Assembly (NCBI GenBank): GCA_030704615.1
Contig: CM060733.1
Coordinates: 12,338,001-12,402,000, forward strand
Length of the DNA: 64,000 nt
Reading direction: 5' to 3'
From: Takakia lepidozioides
Lineage: Eukaryota > Streptophyta > Takakiopsida > Takakiales > Takakiaceae
The translations under genes and the position numbers were made by a program. Of this stretch, positions 56,500 through 64,000 are shown piece by piece; within the stretch, counting starts at the first letter, position 1; the number at the start of each line of letters is the position of its first letter. The notes beneath the pieces are model-generated. The model had not been told where the DNA came from. It saw nothing but the letters and a program-made list of their open reading frames with translations, and did not search any database.

Positions 56500-57700
56500 A
56501 GATATTATGTAGTATAAATGCGGAAAAACAAAAACACATTGGATGATTGAAGCGATGTCCGTCACGTGGCATAATCTGCTGCCAAAGAATGTGGAATTTA
56601 GAGCAGGCGGAAGAATATTCCTGTACGTATACCACAGAGTGTTAGCTTACATAATCATATTACAATGGTTTTTTAAGCCGTCGATGATCAATGTCATCGA
56701 CTGCCCCAATTGATTTGCACTATGAGTCGTTAGATCAACCGCGGAAATTTCACGGCTCAGCAGAGCTCGTCTATTTATCGTTGTTTGATGCCGCTTGTCC
56801 TATTGAGAAGCCCAATCGTCAGAGTCTATGCTACTGAGGAAATGCCACTTATAGAGGGAGGCTGACCACTTTGCTTCTTCGATCTGAGTCTCATGGTAAG
56901 GCTTTTTCGGCTGGCTAGTCACTTGACGCATAGTCCAGAGTCTTTATTTTTCTCCTTGGTGGAGTTTTTCCCCTCGATTCAAGCATAGTACAAGTCTGCC
57001 ATCTTCATTCTGATTTCTCTCACAGGGTATGAATTAATGTCGGTTGAATTCCATTACATATGTATTCATTCTCTACGCACGCTCAAAACGCTGAAAAGCG
57101 GGAGTGTAGCGAGCTACGCCACTCCAAGTCGAGGAGGAAAAACAAATTCTATTGTTGCTAGTGTATCAGGACTGTGTACATGTATATTGAACAAAATAAA
57201 TGAACTTGAAATATAGATGGCACAAACACTGCTGATAGAATATGATTGTCAGTAGTCCGACCAGATCACGGAACATTGAACACTGAGAATAACCATGTGT
57301 GAGGAATAATTGGCAACCATTCTCCTAATTGAATTTTTAATCGCAAAACCACAGAGCAATAACAAATGGGAAACGAGATTGCACAGAAGGATAATATCTG
57401 CAAGTCACTGAATGGCCAACCAGATAGGTCCGAGTCAAAAGTACAGTTTCAAAGGCCTTCTGCCTTGACCTCTTTGTCAGCTGCTGCTCAGTTCCCCCCC
57501 CCAGTATGACAAGCCACTATCTGCCAGAAGGTAAAATATCCCCAATCGAATTGGCGGCTTCATATACCAAGACGACAAACAAACACGAGCTTATGCCAAC
57601 AGGGACTTACCTTCACATAAGGATTCACTTGCATGCAGAGAAACATCTATGAAGCAAAGCTGAGAGAGCTTGGAGACCACAACTGTCAAGGGCGCCAACT
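56500..57700. other. non-coding interior of element F
   Basis: Lies between the subterminal palindromes and the end of the leftward transposase, where its 3' UTR would be. I see no coding frame, RNA gene or repeat array. Confidence 0.4.
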
Positions 57701-57702
57701 AA

Positions 57703-58282
57703 CTACAAGTCTATATCAAGTAGATTGTCTTCATCCTCACTGCTTGAAGTTGAATGTTCCTCACAGTTTGCTTCATCATTTTCTTGTGCAGGCACCTTTG
57801 TATTCCCAATGGGGGTCTTGAACAGAGCTTCCATGGCTTTTTCAGTGACCTCTATTGCAAGGACATGGCGAGTACATGGTTGTCCACCAATTCAAACATC
57901 ATCAATGAGCCGAATGGGAGCTGACATGCCACTGCTATGTGTATTGTCCGATAGTGAAGTTGACACATCATGCACCACTCTCAGTGATCGTGGATTCTTC
58001 TCCAACACAACCTTCCATCCTTTTTCTTGCACACAATCTGAAAAAAAAACCTGCTCAGCTTGTGATGGAAACAAGCAGGGTTGATCATTAGCCGGTAACA
58101 TGTGTTTGAAATTAACTAGGGTAAACCCAAACTCATCCTTCTTCATGGAGGCATTCCTCCCCACAGTTTTTGCACAAACCCACCCACAAATGAAGATGAC
58201 AACTTTAGTATTGCCATACTCCACTTGTAATATTTCCTTCACAATGCCCACATAGCGCATTTGACAGTCCTCATGTTCAAAC
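57703..58282 (-). pseudogene. TNP2/TNPD transposase C-terminus (DUF4216), element F
   Basis: Minus frame: RYVGIVKEILQVEYGNTKVV, CGWVCAKTVGRNASMKKDEF, FGFTLVNFKHMLP, AEQVFFSDCVQEKGWKVVLE and KNPRSLRVVHDVS. These match the DUF4216 region that ends CACTA transposases and align with 60793-61110. An in-frame TGA at 57892-57894 interrupts it; downstream the same frame continues for about 62 codons (GGQPCTRHVLAIEVTEKAME...EDNLLDIDL) to a TAG at 57703-57705. The 5' part is cut off by element G at 58283. Confidence 0.82.
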
Positions 58283-59518
58283 CACTACTAGAGAAACCGG
58301 TTTTTCCAACACCACCCATAGTTCACACCTGGCACTTTGAACGGCTCCTCTTACACCCATGTGAGAGGAGGCAAGGTGTGATCTGGACCATTGTAGGAAA
58401 AGCCACATGGTGTTACAAATTTCACACTCAAATGACACCCATACGGTCAACGGATGTTGACCAAGATAATTTATATGGGGCATTTGACATGAGTGTGAAA
58501 TGAGTCATGGAGTGTGAGATGTCCTACAGGAATTTGGGGCAACTATATGGTGTGGCACATTGACCATCAAGGTGGATATGACTTGGCACATTGACCATCC
58601 AGGTGGAAGATGGATGGATGAAATGACTTCCACCTCTATTCAACATGCCCTGGAGGACATAACATATAGACTTTTGTTTAGAGAATTTAAAAAGTTCAAA
58701 AAGGTTATTAGGGTTATGGGGTCTGCATGTAGAGGGCTGTGGGACTTGTAGTTTTTCTTTGCCAGCTCGTTTAGAATCTGAATGCCCACCAATGCAGGCC
58801 ATCCCTTTAAGTTGATGCCAAAATGCATTTTCATCCAAACATCAAAGCTCTCAAAATAGACAACCTCAAGTAAAATGAGAAGGAGATCGGCAGAACCGAA
58901 AGGGCATAGAATTCTCGTCAATATTGTACATTGCCTGCAACTATTGGCTATAACTTGCCCTCTGTCCTGTCACATATAATCCCTCCGGGAACCAGCAATC
59001 CAAAAAGCTGCACTGCTCATGCAGCTGACGACAATATCGTTATGAGGATGTCACACTATAATCAACAATGTACAACAATTGCTTTGAGAAGCTATAGATA
59101 AAACTACCACATGTCGTCTCAGAGATTTGTGAGCCCGGCAATGTCAATCCCATTTTTGTCCAGTCAACCATGACCCCTCGCAATGAGACAGTCTAAAGCT
59201 AAGCTGAGCACGGATCTCAATCTCTACTAGTCTAACCGTACTAGAGAAATATCCAGTGATCCTCAGACAAGGTTTTCTTCGCCACCTTACAAAAATTGTT
59301 CCCAATGACTCCCTCCCTGTCCACATTGTTGCTAGATGTCGAGAAGCTTGGACAAAGTGCCTTGCTCTTTGTGACTGGCTCCCTTTTTGAGACAACATGG
59401 TTTTTTTTTGACGGGTGTACTTCACTCACAACCGTCTTTTTTACAAAGCGTCCGGGATATCAATGATCACCCCAGCCTGAATTTTGCCCCCACCCTATCA
59501 AGCGCCAGTGCTTTTTAA

Positions 59519-60204
59519 CTAGTGCTTTTCAACTCGTCTGCTGAGGGCCTCACTTTCTCCCCTTCGCTGGTACATGTCAAAATCACTCCAAGAGCCATAG
59601 TGTTGGAAAATTGCCTTCGCATCCTTGATGCTCCCATATTTGGCATACATGTCCACGAGGGTATTGTTCATCAGGTACAATTCCAGCTTTGACAATGAAG
59701 CCATGGACCTCTTCCCATTTTCCAGAGCTGCCAGGCTTGCCCTTGATGCTCCCACATTTGGCATACATGTCCACGAGGGCATTGTTCAGAATCACATCAG
59801 GTACAATTCCAGCTTTGACAATGAAACCATGGACCTGATCTTCCCTTTTCCAGAGCTGCCAGGCTTGCCCTTGATGCTCCCACATTTGGCATACATGTCC
59901 ACGAGGGCATTGTCCATAATCACATCAGGTACAATTCCAGCTTTGACAATGAAAGCATGGACCCGATCTTCCCTTTCCCAGAGCTGCCAGGCTTGCCCTT
60001 GATGCTCCCACATTTGGCATACATGTCCACGAGGGCATTGTTCAGAATCACATCAGATACAATTCCAGCTTTGACAATGAAACCATGGACCTGATCTTCC
60101 CTTTTCACAGGCAATGTTGTGCTTGAAATGTGGCCGTCTTGGATGAATCTGGACCCACACTCTATCCCTGCTCCTTCAGCTATCCATGCCTTTGCACAAA
60201 TCAT
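59519..60204 (-). pseudogene. captured PPR gene fragment amplified as a 128-bp tandem array
   Basis: Four copies with periods of 126, 128 and 128 bp (a shared TTCCAGC word starts near 59681, 59807, 59935 and 60063). Each encodes on the minus strand a piece of a plant pentatricopeptide repeat: [20 protein letters not shown], then [12 protein letters not shown] non-repeated end reads [14 protein letters not shown] proteins bind organellar RNA through tandem 35-residue helices. Here two of the three spacings are not multiples of three, so the frame is lost from copy to copy and no working PPR protein results. Upstream minus frame sequence ([20 protein letters not shown]) may be part of the source gene. 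Confidence 0.75.
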
Positions 60205-60609
60205 GCATACATCCTTGCTTTGCTGGTAGCAGCTGACAATAACAGCCTACATTTGTTCTAGGAAACACCCAACTCAACTTCTCACACTAGTTCCTATGCT
60301 CAATTGCATCTGCTACTCTCTGTAATCCAACAGGCATTCACCTTTTTGCCACAATTGGGCCACCATTGACTAGGGTCAGAAAAGTATTCATGCGCCCCTG
60401 GAGTTCTCATGCGCATGACTGAACCTCCCACCCTGTTGCGGGGAGATCAAATGATTCCACCGTGCAGCGTAATGAAAGTGTGTTTGTCAGAATTCTGCCC
60501 ACCCCAACAGCTCAGTCACTCCCACCCATGCAAGGTACCATGCTGTATCAAGTCTAAACCCTGGAAAAATACATGCAATAGCAAAAACCAACTCTAGACC
60601 ATAGCACAA

Positions 60610-63105
60610 CTGGCCTAGTACCTCCCATGTGGAGCTTGCATCCGCCTTCTACCATTTTGCCTCTGCCTTGCAGGTGCATTCAAGTTGGCAATGGCCAATT
60701 CATCTGCCTCACTCAAAGGAACACAAACAACAGGCTCAGTCATGATGTTATGAGGAATTTCAGGAGGCACCATGCCTACATAAGTGTCTCCCTCACCCAG
60801 TGCCACTTCTGTAATATCGTGAACCACTCGTCGATCGAGGGTCCTTCTGAAGGACCACCTTCCAGTTCCCTCGTGAACTTTTTTCATCCGAGAAAAAAAC
60901 TTGCTCCACCTGACCAGGGAATGTCCAGGGCTGCTCCATCCGAGGTAACATGCGACTGAAGTCAACCAAGAGAAAGCCATAATCATCTCGTTTCATGGTG
61001 GCATTCCGGCCCACCATGTGTGACCTCACCCATCTACACAAGAACAGAATTGGGCGAAGAATTCCGTAATCCAGTTGAATTATTTCTCTTATAACACCCA
61101 CATATTCCAATTGGGATAACACTCGTCTGGACATACCTGCACTGTTTTCGCTTTCCTGATGGAATACTTGAGCAACTCTAGAATCAAATGTCATCGTGTC
61201 TGTGGCGCCAGTCCCATCACGTATTGCTCGAAAGTGATTGCCGTAAGCATACATGGACTTGAAGCCCAAGGACTGTACTGCTGGTGGTATACATAAATGG
61301 CATATGTCCAAATCATAGGACTCACCTGAACTCACCTTGCGTTGGACAACACCTTCAATCCATTCATGGAATGGAGCCAGTAAGCGCATATCTGTTGGGT
61401 ATGGAATTTCTCCATTGTGGTGGTCCTGGTCTTGTCCACAAAGGATTGCTGTTCTGAACTTAGTGCGAGATGCTTCTATGAGTGCCATCTCCTCTTCATA
61501 GGCCCTGTCCAAATGAGAATTGCAAATTAGGATTACAACCATTGGCATAAATGAAACACACAAGATATGATAAGCAACATACTCAACGAAAGGTTTCATG
61601 CAATCTATGTTGTGCAAAATATAATCGTGTGCATTGTCTCGTTCTTGAATGGTGAGGACTCGTACACTTCCCAATCCTTGAACCACCTCCCCACTAACTA
61701 AGTCTTCTTCATTGGAGTCCCACACCCTTCGGCTTGTAGCATGAAATTCAGCCATATACTCAGTTAGAAACCCTAGGGCCTCATCCAAAGCATACCCTTC
61801 CGCCATGCTCCCTTCAGGTCGGCTCATATTCCTTACATAGCCTTTTAATGTCTTCATATACCGTTCCATAGGATACATCCAACGGCTAGACACAGGACCA
61901 CACACCTCCAATTCGTCCACAAGACAAGCAAGTGAGTCATGACATCAAAAAATGACAGAGGGAATTCTTTCTCCAGCAGACACATAGTGATTGCAACATC
62001 TTCTTTTAAAGCTGGTAGCTCAACTGGATTAATGGTCTTCGCACACACTTTTCGGAAGACTCGAGAAAGCCTCATAATTGCCATCCGTGGACCCTTTCCC
62101 AATACCCCTCGAATGCAAAGAGGTAAAATTTGCTGCATCATTACATGGTAGTCATGGGTTTTCATCGTAGACAGTTTATTGTCAGCCACATGTTTCTGGA
62201 ATGTGGCAGCATAACCTGTGGGGGCCTTTACTGCAGCCAACGTTTCCAAAAACAACACCTTTTCATCTTCCGTAAGAACATATGGGGCCAAAGGCTTCAC
62301 CAACTTGTTCGGTTGAGAGGGATGGGGTCTCAACCACAAGTGTTCACGAATGACATTTAGTTCCATATCCTTCCTAGATGTGGCTGTGTCCTTCTCCCCA
62401 AGAATGGTTCTCAGCACATTCTCACACAATTTTTTTTCACAATGCATCACATCCAGTGTGTATCGGATGAGTAAGTCTTTCCAGTATGGCAATTGGTTCA
62501 AAACAGTGACCCGTTTCATGCCATGTTCCTTTGAAGGGTCCTGTTTTCCCCCCTCAGCCCTTCCCATTGCGAGATACAACTCTCTGGCTGTAGCCCGGTC
62601 AAATTGCTCACTTGCAGTGACCACCATAGGAGCTTCTCTATGTTCCACATGTCCATTAAAGTGGGATGAGTTATTCCTGTAGGGATGAACAATAGGCAAG
62701 TATCTCCTATGACCAAGATACAAAACTTTTTGCATGCCTTGGAGTACTTGGAATCAACATTAGGGCCGCAAGTTGGGCAGGCCTTGTATCCCCCGTGTGC
62801 ACATCCTGCTAGCAACCCATAAGCTGGAAAGTCGTGGATTAACCACATCAAGATGGCCCTCATGCGAAATGACTGTTGCCCCACTGGTCTGCTTCCATCC
62901 AATGCCCCCACACCAACTTCCCACAACAATTTCAGCTCATCCACAAGGGGCTACAGATAAACATCTGCATTGTCATTTCCCACAGATTGTGGTCCAGGAA
63001 TCAATAAAGCCAACATCGTGAAAAATGGCTTAATACAGAGCCAAGGTGGAAGATTATAGTTCACCAACATGACAGGCCATGTTGACCATTTGTTTGATTT
63101 ATCAC
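60610..63105 (-). pseudogene. TNP2/TNPD-type CACTA transposase (element G), nearly complete C-terminal two-thirds
   Basis: From high to low coordinates: NKWSTWPVMLVNYNLPPWLC, a TAG at 62952-62954 where other copies read a sense codon (DVYL*PLVDEL), AILMWLIHDFPAYGLLAG and ACPTCGPNVDSKYSK. Then LGHRRYLPIVHPYRN, TLDVMHCEKKLCENVLRTIL, LAPYVLTEDEKVLFLETLAA, DUF4218 with HDYHVMMQQILPLCIRG, FFDVMTHLLV and RWMYPMERYMKTLKGYVRNM, and an intron at about 61505-61595. MYAYGNHFRAI and DUF4216 (GRNATMKRDDYGFLLVDF, FPGQVEQVFFSD, KVVLQKDPRS) follow. One-base indels lie near 61900 and 60820, and the tail is at 60615-60820. The 5' third, including the first catalytic Asp, is missing beyond 63105. Confidence 0.9.
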
Positions 63106-63112
63106 TGTGAGA

Positions 63113-63650
63113 ATGGCTGCAGCTTCAACAGTCGTAGATTACATCAGCGAGAACCTTGCCAAGTGTTCTTGTAAGCCTATTGGTCGTGACCACGCCTATT
63201 GGGCTTGGTATGGAAGATATGTTGATCCTCGTGTTTGGATCCCACAACAAAAGGAACCTGATTACCTTGGTATGTACTTATCCCACTGTTTGTTGTTTAT
63301 GGAGAATTTGATCTTGAAAGTGTTTTCCATTTGCACTTTTACCTTATCATTTTTTCTACAAATGTTCCACATATCAGCTGACATTTGTCATATGAAAATT
63401 ATTTTGCCCAGTCATATTCAAGGAGCGAATTCGAAAAGAAGAAGAAGAGCTTCGTGATTGGTAAGAATGGCGGGCTTCCCGGCAAGCTTCAAGGGCATCA
63501 AGAGATTCAACAAGTAGAGTTCCAAGTAACATTTCGGATGATAATGTTATTACTAGGTTCGAGTTTTCCGAAAGTATTTCCATTTCCTTTGGTGCGGAGA
63601 CCGTTGCAAGTGGTTGTGGTAACCGGAGGCGTCTCGAACACATGCCTTGA
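63113..63650 (+). pseudogene. hypothetical two-exon reading frame with an in-frame stop
   Basis: Exon 1 from ATG at 63113 encodes STVVDYISENLAKCSCKPIG, RDHAYWAWYGRYVDPRVWIP and QQKEPDYL up to a GTATGT donor (about 63271). Exon 2 starts after TTGCCCAG at about 63413 and encodes IFKERIRKEEEELRDW, then TAA. The same frame stays open for 57 more codons (EWRASRQASRASRDSTSRVP...) to a TGA at about 63650. A poly(A) signal AATAAA lies at 63799. I do not recognise the family. The open frame beyond the stop suggests a recent nonsense mutation, or that the terminal part is chance. Confidence 0.3.
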
Positions 63651-63798
63651 CTGCGAGCCGTTTGGGAGGAGGCTCTGTAATATTAATGGGTTAGTGTAAG
63701 CCGTTGTATGGCTTCGAGCCGCTGGATAACTTTAAGTCCAACAGATGTACAGTTGACGTTACATTATGTCTGACTACAACGCCAAAGTTGCAATTTCT

Positions 63799-63804
63799 AA
63801 TAAA
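63799..63804 (+). terminator. poly(A) signal candidate
   Basis: AATAAA about 150 bp after the last open frame of the hypothetical two-exon gene. A simple hexamer match; the AT-rich context makes chance occurrence possible. Confidence 0.25.
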
Positions 63805-64000
63805 ATATGAATGTTTATCATCAATGTATGTAGACTCATTCTTTCATGTCATCACCTTCATCACATGCCATGATTGTTCTATGTTTGGTTTTGTATGTCA
63901 TCTGATATGGACAACCATTTTGTGCAAAAAGTTTTACATATCTGACCTCACATCATGGTGTAATTTATTGCATCCTCCCATTTTTTTCGTGAACGTCAAC

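Larger units (their letters stand above)
56171..58282. mobile_element. CACTA element F (reverse orientation), cut by element G
   Basis: Starts CACTACGCCAACTCATGGTT. It is followed by GAGTCATG...CATGACTC palindromes like those of element A (GTCAT/ATGAC at 56214-56230, more to about 56480). A leftward transposase C-terminus lies at 57703-58282. In reverse orientation this is the transposase side of a CACTA element. The transposase reading frame is broken at 58283 by the terminus of element G. Confidence 0.65.
58283..63105. mobile_element. CACTA element G (reverse orientation), right side truncated
   Basis: Starts with CACTACTAGAGAAACCGG, the same terminus as element B, and inverted TTTCACACTCA / TGAGTGTGAAA words follow (58300-58560). 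A tandem array of PPR-gene fragments lies at 59519-60204 and a leftward TNP2 transposase at 60610-63105. The transposase ends abruptly at about 63105, so the TNPA side is absent. The flank at 58280 is a transposase exon of element F. Confidence 0.75.

Noticed and set aside
57155-57175. Right terminus of element B or F at GCTAGTGTATC
   Set aside because: Only TAGTG matches; the preceding bases are not the inverse of either terminal repeat.
59244-59262. Third CACTA terminus (TACTAGAGAAA word)
   Set aside because: Eleven bases match the B/G terminus, but the initial CACTA is replaced by CCGTA and the following CCGG is absent; no element border is supported there.

Overview
The window is plant nuclear DNA. 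It has three spliced or single-exon housekeeping genes in the first 19 kb, then about 45 kb that is almost entirely transposon-derived. Introns carry ordinary GT-AG borders, and the protein families are plant ones: beta-hexosaminidase, the DUF616 TOD1/MUCI70 family, an HMA5-type copper ATPase, TNP2/TNPA transposases and PPR. A captured exon resembling a tubulin-tyrosine-ligase-like (TTLL) glutamylase sits inside one transposon. TTLL polyglutamylases are mostly kept by plants with flagellated sperm, so a fern, lycophyte, bryophyte or similar is more likely than a flowering plant. That inference is weak.

Layout. 1-3608 (minus): the first five exons of a beta-hexosaminidase, running off the left edge. 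5896-7659 (plus): intronless TOD1/MUCI70-like putative glycosyltransferase. 10605-18642 (minus): complete eight-exon P1B copper ATPase that reconstructs to 995 residues. Its fifth intron holds a 5'-truncated LINE in the same orientation. 18.6-30.5 kb: no gene recognised; tandem repeats, tRNA-like SINE candidates, a TAA-flanked Harbinger-type MITE, and a 2.4-kb element with long inverted repeats that contains the MITE. 30.5-37 kb: purine-skewed DNA, a retrotransposon gag-like remnant, and arrays of roughly 120-125-bp repeats, part of which is duplicated 1,012 bp apart.

37-63 kb is a nest of CACTA (En/Spm) elements. Four candidate CACTA ends lie at 40409 (A), 49947 (B), 56171 (F) and 58283 (G). 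B is inserted in the TNP2-type transposase gene of A, and G is inserted in that of F. A and B share one layout: terminus, then a leftward TNPA-like gene, then a rightward TNP2 gene. The TNPA-like gene is unusual. Downstream of its coiled region it carries an FCP1/NIF-type HAD phosphatase domain, then a short C-terminal domain like those of other plant TNPA proteins. FCP1-like sequence occurs four times in about 18 kb, all with an altered or missing catalytic DxD motif. Captured host fragments (TTLL, PPR) also sit in these elements.

The FCP1-bearing TNPA-like gene is the best candidate here for an undescribed system. Most transposase copies are broken by stops and frameshifts. The FCP1 exon of element B is open for 495 codons.
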